Positions 25,008 through 31,861 are shown, counted from the stretch's first letter. The stretch: DNA of 64,000 bases from Brevibacillus brevis (GCF_900637055.1 NZ_LR134338.1:4987001-5051000); one strand, 5' to 3'. The notes: generated from the sequence alone by a model not told the origin. Program-made: numbers and translations.

Positions 25008-25060
25008 AAATAAAAATAGCTTTTTACAAAGCCGTAATCTGCTTTCGTAAAAAGCTATCT
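25008..25060 (-). terminator. Terminator of PPC-domain gene 1
   Basis: On the minus strand AGATAGCTTTTTAC pairs with GTAAAAAGCTAT, followed by a T-run. The same hairpin recurs after gene 2. Confidence 0.8.
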
Positions 25061-25077
25061 GCATTTTTTAAGGCTAA

Positions 25078-25458
25078 TTACAGATTGTTCAATGAGAGAG
25101 TGTAATCAGACTTTCCAATAGACCAGAGTCTTATATAGTATGTTTCACCAGCAACTACATCGAATTCTGCTTCACCAGAACTCATTGCAAGAGTGGTATT
25201 TGTGTCTGAAGTCATTACAACGTATGGAACAGCTGATGCTTCCTTATTCGTAAGGCTCGTACTCATTTTTCCGGTTTGGTTTGCTACAAAAACAAAATGA
25301 TCAAAATCACTGTTTCCCGCTTGCCCTGAGATAGAGGAGTTAACCTCTAAAATATCCGCTGTTGCAATAGTATCGTTAGGCTCTGTTTCCGTATTCGCAG
25401 CAGATGCGGATGAGGATAGTGCAAATACTAGTGTCAATGCGAGTAAGATTTTTTTCAC
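25078..25458 (-). CDS. Secreted small PPC-domain protein, copy 1
   Basis: 126 residues with a classical Sec signal peptide (cleavage after SSASA near residue 20). The mature protein is a single pre-peptidase C-terminal (PPC) type beta-sandwich: TEPNDTIATAD, DFDHFVFVANQTGKM and a closing YYIRLWSIGKSDYTLSL. PPC domains usually sit at the end of secreted peptidases and are removed or aid folding; here the domain is free-standing, so the protein may act as an extracellular binding or inhibitory module. It is about 80 percent identical to the gene at 25826-26206. A near-consensus promoter and AGGAGG site precede it. Confidence 0.75.
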   Translation of the reverse strand: MKKILLALTLVFALSSSASAANTETEPNDTIATADILEVNSSISGQAGNSDFDHFVFVANQTGKMSTSLTNKEASAVPYVVMTSDTNTTLAMSSGEAEFDVVAGETYYIRLWSIGKSDYTLSLNNL

Positions 25459-25490
25459 AATGATTGCCTCCTATAATATGGAATAATCGA

Positions 25491-25519
25491 AATATACCAT
25501 TATCTGCAAATATTGTCAA
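25491..25519 (-). promoter_or_regulatory. Promoter of PPC-domain gene 1
   Basis: On the minus strand TTGACA (25514-25519), 17-base spacer, TATATT (25491-25496). Confidence 0.8.
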
Positions 25520-25564
25520 AACATAATGTTTTTTGAATTTATTTGTTGTTTTTCGTCAAAATTC

Positions 25565-25602
25565 CCCAAAAAAGACTCATCCAATAATGGACAGGTCTTT
25601 TG
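25565..25602 (-). terminator. Terminator overlapping the end of the 46-codon ORF
   Basis: On the minus strand AAAAGAC(C) pairs with (G)GTCTTTT-like sequence plus inner TCC/GGA, then TTTTTT. It closely resembles the symporter terminator at 26356-26388. Confidence 0.65.
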
Positions 25603-25717
25603 GGACTGTTCCCCGCCCGTTTCTATCCCAACGTACCATGCTTTCACCTGCGTTTTGTTCTTGATACAGAGGTGCTCCATTACTTCTCTCCGCAGGATAA
25701 CTTACTCTCGTTGCCAC
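25577..25717 (-). CDS. Candidate 46-residue small protein between the PPC genes
   Basis: A GTG start at 25717 lies 10 bases after a perfect GGAGG, and the frame runs 46 codons to a TGA located inside the terminator hairpin. The product begins VATRVSYPAERSNGAPLYQE, is polar and has no signal peptide or membrane segment. An overlapping ATG four codons long is available from the same ribosome binding site but stops at once. It lies directly downstream of the terminator of PPC gene 2, and no clear promoter was seen. It could be a real microprotein or a relic of a larger gene lost during the local duplication. I recognise no family. Confidence 0.35.
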   Translation of the reverse strand: MATRVSYPAERSNGAPLYQEQNAGESMVRWDRNGRGTVPKDLSIIG

Positions 25718-25755
25718 ATAATAAACACCTCCAAGTTGTCCCCATGCGTTCGAAA

Positions 25756-25808
25756 ATAAAAAGATAGCTTTTTACAAAGCCATAATCTGCTTTCGTAAAA
25801 AGCTATCT
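25756..25808 (-). terminator. Terminator of PPC-domain gene 2
   Basis: On the minus strand AGATAGCTTTTTAC pairs with GTAAAAAGCTATCT, followed by TTTTTA. It is nearly identical to the gene 1 terminator. Confidence 0.85.
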
Positions 25809-25825
25809 GCGTTTTTTAAGGCTAT

Positions 25826-26206
25826 TTACAGATTGTTCAATGAGAAAGTGTAATCAGATTTTCCAACAGACCAGAGTCTTATATAGTATGTTTCACCAGC
25901 AACTACATCGAATTCTGCTTCACCAGAAGTCTCTGCAAGGCTGGTAGTTTTATCTGAAGCCCACACAACGTATGGAACTACTCCTTGGGTCTTATTTGTA
26001 AGGCTCGTTCTCATTTTTCCGGTTTGATTTGCTACAAAAACAAAAGTATCCCAATCACCGCTCTCCCCTTGACCTAAGATAGAGGAGTTAATCTCCAAAG
26101 TATCCGCCATTTCAAAGGTATCGTTAGGTTCTGTTTCTGTATTCGCAGCAAATGCGGAAGAGGATAGTGCAAATACTAGTGTCAATGCGAGTAAGATTTT
26201 TTTCAC
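25826..26206 (-). CDS. Secreted small PPC-domain protein, copy 2
   Basis: 126 residues; the same signal peptide, PPC fold and length as copy 1, with the differences concentrated in mature-protein loops (for example GESGDWDTF replacing GNSDFDHF, and the TQGVVPYVVWASDKTTSL region). The conservation of promoter, ribosome binding site, leader and terminator shows that a whole transcription unit was duplicated in tandem. Retention of both copies with loop divergence hints at different extracellular targets, which is inference. It is transcribed before copy 1 on the same strand but has its own terminator. Confidence 0.75.
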   Translation of the reverse strand: MKKILLALTLVFALSSSAFAANTETEPNDTFEMADTLEINSSILGQGESGDWDTFVFVANQTGKMRTSLTNKTQGVVPYVVWASDKTTSLAETSGEAEFDVVAGETYYIRLWSVGKSDYTFSLNNL

Positions 26207-26238
26207 AATGAATGCCTCCTATATTATGGGATAAATGG

Positions 26239-26267
26239 AATATACCATTTTATTCAATAATTGTCAA
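26239..26267 (-). promoter_or_regulatory. Promoter of PPC-domain gene 2
   Basis: On the minus strand TTGACA (26262-26267), 17-base spacer, TATATT (26239-26244), conserved with copy 1. Confidence 0.8.
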
Positions 26268-26355
26268 AACATAATGTTTTTTGCCTTTATTTGTAGTTTT
26301 ATGTAGACTTTCACATAAAATTGTCGAGGTATAGCATAAGCACTCAGAATCAGAC

Positions 26356-26388
26356 AAAAAAGACCCATCCCAAAATGGACAGGTCTTG
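26356..26388 (-). terminator. Intrinsic terminator of the symporter gene
   Basis: On the minus strand AAGACCTGTCC pairs imperfectly with GGATGGGTCTT, followed by TTTTTG. Confidence 0.75.
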
Positions 26389-26414
26389 TTCCCCTACGCC
26401 TTTCTATTTCATGA

Positions 26415-27581
26415 TCAAGCCGCCTTCTCCTCGCTCAAACGATCCGTAATCACTGCAATCGCACCATCACCTGTTACGTTACAAGCAGTACCGAAGCTAT
26501 CCTGGGCGATGTACAGAGCAATCATCAACGAAGTCAACGTGGTAGTAAATCCGAGCATGGACTCCATCAATCCGAGTGCTGCCATGACTGCTCCGCCCGG
26601 CACACCTGGTGCGGCGATCATCGTTACGCCCAGCATCAAAATGAACGGAAACATCACGCCAAAGGATGTCGTCATGTCATTTAGCATCATGACTGCCATA
26701 GAACAGCTGACAAGCGTAATCGTGCTTCCGGAAAGATGGATCGTGGCACAGAGTGGAACGACGAAATCCGCAATCTTTTCGCTTACACCGTTTTTCTTGG
26801 TCTGGTTCAGTGTCACAGGAATGGTGGCCGCAGATGATTGTGTTCCAATCGCTGTGAAGTAAGCTGGAAGCATATTTTTCATCAGCGTGAATGGGTTTTT
26901 GCGCCCCATCTGGCCCGCTACCAAGTACTGTACGAACAAATAGAATAGATGCAAAGCAATAATCATCACGAAAACTTTAACGAACACGGACAAAATCATG
27001 GTGACTTGTCCACCATAGGTCAGATTGGAAAATACAGACAGGATATGGAATGGAAGCAACGGGATAATGACGGAAGCGATCAGCTTCTCGACGATATCTC
27101 TCAAGTCTACCATCACATTTTGCAGTGCGTTTCCTTTGATGACAGTCGCTCCAAGACCAAGGGTGAAGGCGAGCAATAATGCTGTCATCACACCTACAAT
27201 CGGCGGCATGTCCACGGTAAAGAACGGCTTCACCAGTGCTTTCTCCGGGTTGGCATACTGATTGACCAATCCGCCTATCTCAAGAATATGTGGAAAAATA
27301 CTCGTACTGACCAAATAAGCAAGTACTCCTGCAAGGATCGTAGACAAGTAAGCAACCCCTGTGGTTACCCCAAGCAAACGCCCTGCCCCTTTGCCCAGCT
27401 CACCGATGCCTGGCGCGATAAACCCAATGATAATCAACGGAATTGCAAATCCGAGGAAATTTCCAAACAGGCCACTAAATGTAGCCAATCCTTTCACAAC
27501 CCAAATCGGCGAAATGGAGCCGATCCCGATCCCAAGGACAATAGCGATCAGGATTTTGGGTAGTAAACCTAGCTGTTTCAT
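26415..27581 (-). CDS. Dicarboxylate/amino acid:cation symporter (DAACS family)
   Basis: 388-residue membrane transporter of the glutamate/aspartate/dicarboxylate family, which couples uptake to Na+ or H+. The hairpin HP1-like serine stretch appears as GTQSSAATIPVTL and the seventh-helix region as PLCATIHLSGSTITL, where the canonical family has a PLGATINMDGT-type sequence. The substrate may therefore differ from glutamate. HP2 glycine/proline residues are seen in GVPGGAVMAALG. The start is ATG 27581 behind a GGGGG site; the longer frame has no better site. The gene stands alone with its own terminator. Confidence 0.82.
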   Translation of the reverse strand: MKQLGLLPKILIAIVLGIGIGSISPIWVVKGLATFSGLFGNFLGFAIPLIIIGFIAPGIGELGKGAGRLLGVTTGVAYLSTILAGVLAYLVSTSIFPHILEIGGLVNQYANPEKALVKPFFTVDMPPIVGVMTALLLAFTLGLGATVIKGNALQNVMVDLRDIVEKLIASVIIPLLPFHILSVFSNLTYGGQVTMILSVFVKVFVMIIALHLFYLFVQYLVAGQMGRKNPFTLMKNMLPAYFTAIGTQSSAATIPVTLNQTKKNGVSEKIADFVVPLCATIHLSGSTITLVSCSMAVMMLNDMTTSFGVMFPFILMLGVTMIAAPGVPGGAVMAALGLMESMLGFTTTLTSLMIALYIAQDSFGTACNVTGDGAIAVITDRLSEEKAA

Positions 27582-27725
27582 GAATTGAACCCCCGTTACG
27601 TGTTGGTAAAGAATGTCCATGTGGAATGGACTATGTCTCTTTTACATGGACTATTGAATAACAAGGTAACACATTCCGGATGAGATTGTCATGGATCATA
27701 AAAAAGTAAAAATATTAAAACGAAA

Positions 27726-27763
27726 GAAAAACCCCCAATGAGCACTGCCTACTCACTTGGGGG
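27726..27763 (-). terminator. Intrinsic terminator of the BtrH-like gene
   Basis: On the minus strand CCCCCAAGTGAG pairs with CTCATTGGGGG, followed by TTTTTC. Confidence 0.88.
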
Positions 27764-27770
27764 AACGATA

Positions 27771-28703
27771 TTATTTGGCGCAAACCACTTGGCGAAATTC
27801 TTCTTCGATATCTGCCAGCACGCACATGGCATTCGCTAGCTCTTGCTCATTCTTTTCCACAATCAGTGTGTGACAACGACCGAATTGCTTCGCCTGCTTC
27901 TCTTTGATTGCCGCCAGCTCTGGCGCATGCTTCGAGAAAAACACAGCGAAATCCATGGCTCTCCTCGCTCCCAACTGGAAAGCAAAATAGGAGAGATGAC
28001 CAATTTCAGCTGGGGAGAGTCCGCCTTCCTTTTCTATCCGTTTTACTACCCGCAAAATCGCTTCCTTTCCGTATAGGACCGAAGGGTTTGGTTTTGCCGA
28101 TGCACTTTCCTGATAAATCCCTTGGAATAAACGAAGTGCTTTTGCAGCCTGTTCCTCCTCTGACGGACTCCCTACACGCTTTGGTGCTGTCCAGTAGTGA
28201 TAGGAAAAGAGGCGATCGAAGATTTTTTCGGCTTTCCACGCCAAGACAAACTGAGCCAACGGCAAGCTCACAAACGGGAATCCTGCTGGATCATGCAAAT
28301 AGATCGTTTGCTCATCCATCTCGTACGCGAGAACAAAATGGTCAGCGCCCCCCAAATAAGCAGCATTGGGATTATACGTCAAATAACCCATATCAAGCGG
28401 TCCGAGCAAAACAGGCCCATGTTCCAAATCACGCCGTAATTCCTCCAATGGTGGCTCGCTCTCAGCATCCCCTGACCTCTCCGTCCAGCGAAACGCTAGT
28501 AGCTCCAATGCATGACTTACACCACGATCGGGAATCACTTGTCCGAAATAAATGATTTTCTGCTCCTCATGCCACGTCGCCCCGATACCAACCCCAGAGA
28601 GTACTTCAAGTACAGCAGGCGAAACCTTCTCCCCAATCGTCTCTAAAAGCATAGCTGAAGAATTTGCGTAGCAGTACGCGCCACTTCCGATGTACGGTAA
28701 CAT
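27771..28703 (-). CDS. BtrH N-terminal domain-like protein with papain-like (C39-type) fold
   Basis: 310 residues. The N-terminal half resembles the domain of butirosin biosynthesis protein BtrH, an acyl-transferring papain-like fold. A cysteine in GSGAYCYANSSAML (near residue 14), a histidine in GGADHFVLAY (near 125) and an aspartate in YLHDPAGFPF could form the active site. The C-terminal 120 residues are helical and unassigned. In BtrH the domain moves an acyl group from a carrier protein to an aminoglycoside; no carrier or pathway genes are adjacent here. The gene next upstream encodes an aminoglycoside-kinase-fold protein. The start is ATG 28703 with GAGGGAG. Confidence 0.55.
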   Translation of the reverse strand: MLPYIGSGAYCYANSSAMLLETIGEKVSPAVLEVLSGVGIGATWHEEQKIIYFGQVIPDRGVSHALELLAFRWTERSGDAESEPPLEELRRDLEHGPVLLGPLDMGYLTYNPNAAYLGGADHFVLAYEMDEQTIYLHDPAGFPFVSLPLAQFVLAWKAEKIFDRLFSYHYWTAPKRVGSPSEEEQAAKALRLFQGIYQESASAKPNPSVLYGKEAILRVVKRIEKEGGLSPAEIGHLSYFAFQLGARRAMDFAVFFSKHAPELAAIKEKQAKQFGRCHTLIVEKNEQELANAMCVLADIEEEFRQVVCAK

Positions 28704-28797
28704 GCATTTCTCCCTCTTTCTCGTCAATGTATGGCTTACCTATCATTGACTTCGAGTCGCATGCTTTTCTGACAACGCTTTGCAAAACACTTCTCGT

Positions 28798-29781
28798 TCA
28801 CGCGAAATATTTTTTGAAAAATTCCATCTTCTCACTTAAGAAAGCATCATCCGATTCGATGCTACCCATGATATGAGGATCATGCATGCACAGCCCCATT
28901 AGCCATAATTGGCGAATGCCTGTCATAAGCGACACCGCAGCCCGATCGTTTTCAGATAGGGGGCGAACCTCGGTATATCCTTTTAGGAAAGCACTCCATA
29001 GTGACTCCACCAGTTCGTCATCTTCTTCGATCAATATTCGGCTCAGCTTGAAAGCAGCCAGATCATACGCTCGCCAGCCATATCCGCACAGGTCGAAATC
29101 AAAGTGGGTATAGGTGTTGTCCTCACAAAAATTCGTATTAAAATTCCCTTGAAGGTCTCCATGGCAAATCCCCCAGTCGAGTCCGGCACGGATATGCGCA
29201 TTCAACTTAGCTTCCAGCTCCATCGCCAGCTTTTGGAGAAATTGAAAATCTTCCTTCCGATGCTGCAGACGCGCCTCCATGATGGCTAACGGGCGATGAA
29301 TCAGCGTCTTGGCGTCCCATACCTCACGAGCTTGTTGTGTGGAAAAGCCTTCTGCTTTAACATGCAACTCGGCAACAGCCCTGCCAAATCGTGCGCTCAG
29401 TTCCTCGCTATCGATTTCCTGCTCCTTGCCCTCGGCATAAGTGAACAGCGCACCAAAGCGATTGCCTTCTGCTGCTTGCAGTCTCAAGACATGCTTTCCT
29501 GAGCCGTCCGCAATTGGCACAGAAACAGATACTCCTTGTCTGTCCAAATGGAGCAACAGCTCCATTTCGAACGCGACTGCTGCTTCCTCTGTTCGCCAAT
29601 CGCTGCGATACAGCCTGAAAATTCGTTTCTGATCGATCGTCTCCACAAGGTACGTATCGTTCATGCCTCGAAGCATGTAGTGAACCGATTGTATTTGTTC
29701 GGTTGGATATGCTTCCTGAAGTACTTTCTGTAATGCTTTTTCACAGATGGTTGAGTAGACGACGGGTAAATGCATAGTCAT
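28798..29781 (-). CDS. APH-fold phosphotransferase
   Basis: 327 residues with the aminoglycoside phosphotransferase/choline kinase fold. The catalytic loop is CHGDLQGNFN (HxDxxxxN) and the metal site is HFDFDLCGYGW; the N-lobe shows RGMNDTYLVET. Substrates in this family include aminoglycosides, homoserine, choline and others, and the overall pattern is closer to the homoserine kinase-like/Srk group than to known resistance enzymes, so no resistance phenotype should be assumed. An AAAGGAG site is followed by two ATGs two codons apart; I take the first. It starts 75 bases downstream of a terminator hairpin. Confidence 0.75.
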   Translation of the reverse strand: MTMHLPVVYSTICEKALQKVLQEAYPTEQIQSVHYMLRGMNDTYLVETIDQKRIFRLYRSDWRTEEAAVAFEMELLLHLDRQGVSVSVPIADGSGKHVLRLQAAEGNRFGALFTYAEGKEQEIDSEELSARFGRAVAELHVKAEGFSTQQAREVWDAKTLIHRPLAIMEARLQHRKEDFQFLQKLAMELEAKLNAHIRAGLDWGICHGDLQGNFNTNFCEDNTYTHFDFDLCGYGWRAYDLAAFKLSRILIEEDDELVESLWSAFLKGYTEVRPLSENDRAAVSLMTGIRQLWLMGLCMHDPHIMGSIESDDAFLSEKMEFFKKYFA

Positions 29782-29855
29782 GCTGCTCCTTTTTGCTAAG
29801 TATTGGATAAGTTATTATGGTAGACGTGTGAATGGGGGAAAGGACACAGCAAGTA

Positions 29856-29893
29856 AAAAAGGACCTTGAAGGGCTAAGAGCCGATTCAAGGTC
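29856..29893 (-). terminator. Strong terminator between the holin-like gene and the phosphotransferase
   Basis: On the minus strand GACCTTGAA pairs with TTCAAGGTC, with an inner GGC/GCC stem, followed by CTTTTTTAC. It ends the bhlA-like transcript. An 8-codon ORF (MVAACTRP) behind AAGGGAG at 29886-29912 ends inside the hairpin. Confidence 0.8.
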
Positions 29894-30011
29894 TGGTACA
29901 GGCTGCAACCATTTGTCTCCCTTGCTGTATAAGCTTTTCAAGGAATCGGGCAACATAAGTAATGGATTTGTATTCGTCACGCTCATCAGAAGGTTTGCTG
30001 TCCCAAAAGCT

Positions 30012-30206
30012 TTATTTCTTCACTTTTCCTTTGATCTCGCGCAATTCCTCGAGGATCAGATCGTATTTGTCGCTGTATTTGTCCAGCAAATCTTGTAAAC
30101 GTCCCTCGCGCTCGCGATTTGCTTTCATAATATAAAACAACAACCAGACAAACAAAGCAGCAAATGGCCCTTGCTGAAGTAATACGGTTGTTACTTGATC
30201 TTCCAT
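30012..30206 (-). CDS. BhlA/UviB family holin-like protein
   Basis: 64-residue protein with one membrane helix (about residues 14-30, PFAALFVWLLFYIMKANR) followed by a charged helical tail (REREGRLQDLLDKYSDKY). This is the layout of the BhlA/UviB holin-like family, found in Bacillus and Clostridium phages and bacteriocin loci, where it permeabilises the membrane or regulates export. AAAGGGGAG precedes the ATG. No endolysin gene is adjacent. A LexA-type SOS box lies 28 bases upstream of the start, and the gene is divergent from an XRE repressor, so DNA-damage induction is expected. Lytic function is unproven. Confidence 0.75.
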   Translation of the reverse strand: MEDQVTTVLLQQGPFAALFVWLLFYIMKANREREGRLQDLLDKYSDKYDLILEELREIKGKVKK

Positions 30207-30233
30207 GTTTGATCTCCCCTTTTGTCACTGTAC

Positions 30234-30247
30234 AGAACGAGTGTTCC
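30234..30247 (-). promoter_or_regulatory. LexA (SOS) box upstream of the holin-like gene
   Basis: AGAACGAGTGTTCC matches the Bacillus LexA/DinR consensus CGAACRNRYGTTYC at 13 of 14 positions, with a perfect GAAC-N4-GTTC core. It shares TACAGAACG and GTTCCT flanks with the box at 30867-30880. Confidence 0.75.
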
Positions 30248-30269
30248 TGCAACGTTCTTATCTGTATTT

Positions 30270-30288
30270 TGTACAAAAGACTTGTACA
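30270..30288. promoter_or_regulatory. Palindromic operator 1 of the XRE repressor
   Basis: TGTACAAAAGACTTGTACA is a perfect inverted repeat with a 5-base centre. Its partner lies 72 bases away (centre to centre) at 30342-30360. Confidence 0.75.
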
Positions 30289-30341
30289 TAATTCGTTGAA
30301 AACAAAATTAATATCCATACTTTTCTTTTTCCCTCTCATTT

Positions 30342-30360
30342 AGTACAATAGGCTTGTACA
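30342..30360. promoter_or_regulatory. Palindromic operator 2 of the XRE repressor
   Basis: AGTACAATAGGCTTGTACA repeats operator 1 with three base changes. It overlaps a -10-like TACAAT (30344-30349) 38 bases before the XRE start codon, so it should give autorepression. Confidence 0.75.
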
Positions 30361-30386
30361 TCCTCACAGGAAGGACTGGCACGCTC

Positions 30387-30833
30387 ATGCTATCTCAGCG
30401 CTTACGCACAGCTCGTAAGACAAAAGGTCTGACCCAGGAAGAGTTGGCAGAGCATGTCTGCACGACCAAGGGGACGATCAGTAACTACGAGAACAACCAC
30501 AGCACACCTCCGAATGACATGCTGCGGCAATTGGCTGATGTGCTGGACGTCACGACCGATTGGTTGTTGGGCCGCACAGATGAAGTCACGGCCTATATTC
30601 TCCCCGCAACTGAGCAGACAAATCAACGTTCGTTGGACGAGCTCTTGCAGGAAAAGATCGATGACCCGGACGACTACTATTTCCTAGACGGGTATCTGGA
30701 CGCTTCAGAAGAGGAGAAAAAAGAAATTCGCCGCTACTGGTACGACTTGAAGAAACAGTGGAAAGTCCGTAAAGTACGCGAGGAACGACCTCCGTCTTTG
30801 TTTGACATCACGGAAGACATCAAAAAAAAATAA
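30387..30833 (+). CDS. XRE family transcriptional repressor (Cro/CI type)
   Basis: 148 residues. The N-terminal 60 form a lambda-repressor-like helix-turn-helix (LTQEELAEHVCTTKGTISNY). The acidic C-terminal part has no recognisable fold and no S24 peptidase domain, so the protein cannot self-cleave. Such repressors, as in ICEBs1 ImmR, are typically removed by an ImmA-type metalloprotease, which is encoded next. The start is ATG 30387, with AAGGA 12 bases upstream. Two palindromic operators lie upstream, and a terminator separates the gene from immA. It is the probable controller of the divergent holin-like gene. Confidence 0.85.
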   Translation: MLSQRLRTARKTKGLTQEELAEHVCTTKGTISNYENNHSTPPNDMLRQLADVLDVTTDWLLGRTDEVTAYILPATEQTNQRSLDELLQEKIDDPDDYYFLDGYLDASEEEKKEIRRYWYDLKKQWKVRKVREERPPSLFDITEDIKKK

Positions 30834-30855
30834 CCCCAGTGCGGGGTTTTCTTTT
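30834..30855 (+). terminator. Terminator of the XRE repressor gene
   Basis: CCCC-AGTG-CGGGG followed by TTTTCTTTT. It lies between the XRE gene and the SOS box of the immA gene, making the latter an independent unit. Confidence 0.75.
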
Positions 30856-30866
30856 CAATGAAATAC

Positions 30867-30880
30867 AGAACGTACGTTCC
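30867..30880 (+). promoter_or_regulatory. LexA (SOS) box upstream of the ImmA-like gene
   Basis: AGAACGTACGTTCC matches CGAACRNRYGTTYC at 13 of 14 positions and lies 25 bases before the immA start codon, the same spacing as the box of the holin-like gene. Confidence 0.72.
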
Positions 30881-30905
30881 TTACCATTCATTTAGGAGGT
30901 CCTTG

Positions 30906-31430
30906 ATGCTTCACTCCCTTTTGAAAGAAATCTGCGAACCGCAAACATGGCTCGAGAGCCGCGTGTACTTGCTGCTTCAGCATCACGGCATCGATTCGCC
31001 CGAACAAATCGATCTGCATCTCTTGTGCGAGACATACGGCATTGAGATCCATCGTATTTGCGGCAGGAGTCGTGCACATGCGCATCCCTTTTTGCCGGGA
31101 CGTTATGTCATTGCGGTGGACGAGCGACTCGATCTGGCTACCCAGCGAGTTAAAATCGCGCATGAACTCGGACATTTGCTCCTTCATGAAGGCATTCAGC
31201 CCCAGAGCAGCGAATGGATGATTGACTGGCAAGAATCGCAGGCGAATCATTTTGCCGAGCATTTGCTGCTTCCTATTTACATGATGAGCCCCCTGCTTGC
31301 CGATTGCTCGCGATACAACGCTCCTGCTATGTTGGCTCAGCGCTTTCAGGTGCCGATGCCTCTTGCTCGTGCCCGTTTTGAGCGCATACTGAGCCGTCTG
31401 TATGCCAAAGGCTTTCCCGTCTATGGGTAA
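30906..31430 (+). CDS. ImmA/IrrE family metallopeptidase
   Basis: 174-residue zinc metallopeptidase. The active-site motif is VKIAHELGHLLLHE (His86, Glu87, His90), with the downstream glutamate region DWQESQANHFAEHLLLP (Glu110). ImmA of ICEBs1 cleaves the XRE repressor ImmR after DNA damage, and IrrE does the same to DdrO in Deinococcus. By analogy this enzyme would cut the XRE repressor encoded 75 bases upstream. The start ATG 30906 follows TAGGAGG. An SOS box precedes it, so repressor removal could be driven by increased synthesis of the protease, which would be unusual. Confidence 0.85.
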   Translation: MLHSLLKEICEPQTWLESRVYLLLQHHGIDSPEQIDLHLLCETYGIEIHRICGRSRAHAHPFLPGRYVIAVDERLDLATQRVKIAHELGHLLLHEGIQPQSSEWMIDWQESQANHFAEHLLLPIYMMSPLLADCSRYNAPAMLAQRFQVPMPLARARFERILSRLYAKGFPVYG

Positions 31431-31462
31431 ATTACGACGCTATATGGAGGAGGCGATACCTG

Positions 31463-31861
31463 ATGAAACGAGTCTTTATTGCCGGAGATGCGTACACGAC
31501 TCATTTTTTTGATCTCGCCTTGGACCAAGACGAGGAGCTGTCGCTGTTACCCTCCTTGCAGGTAGCCAGCTATCACGTGGCCCGCTTTGCTCTCATCATG
31601 CGAGATGACGGCTTTCGTGGTCTCGGTATCTTTCCTGGTGACGCCCTCTTGATCTCAGACTTTTCGATGGAGCCAGTAAAAGACAGACCCGTGTTGATCC
31701 GACAGGAGGGGCAGTTCCTTGTGCGCATTGCAGCAGACGTCAATCCATTGGAATGTCTGTTTACAACCACACGCGAGCAAGACAGCCCCATGCTACTCCC
31801 CTCGGAAAACATTCGCATTACAGGTGTTGTATCCGGTATTATTCCACGTTCATCATTGTAA
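31463..31861 (+). CDS. LexA/S24-fold protein lacking the catalytic dyad
   Basis: 132 residues, 32 bases downstream of the immA-like gene and behind a GGAGG site. The region GIFPGDALLISDFSMEP followed by PVLIRQEGQFLVRI and the C-terminal ITGVVSGIIPR matches the beta-rich peptidase S24/S26 fold of LexA and phage repressors. Where LexA has its nucleophilic serine this protein reads RDDGF, and where the lysine should be it reads FLVRI. No DNA-binding domain is attached. An inactive, HTH-less S24 module could act as a decoy or partner of LexA or of the XRE repressor. The fold call is by pattern only. Confidence 0.55.
   Translation: MKRVFIAGDAYTTHFFDLALDQDEELSLLPSLQVASYHVARFALIMRDDGFRGLGIFPGDALLISDFSMEPVKDRPVLIRQEGQFLVRIAADVNPLECLFTTTREQDSPMLLPSENIRITGVVSGIIPRSSL

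Noticed and set aside
29741-29986. 81-codon minus-strand open frame after the holin-like gene
   Set aside because: It has no ribosome binding site, crosses a strong terminator and overlaps the start of the phosphotransferase gene.
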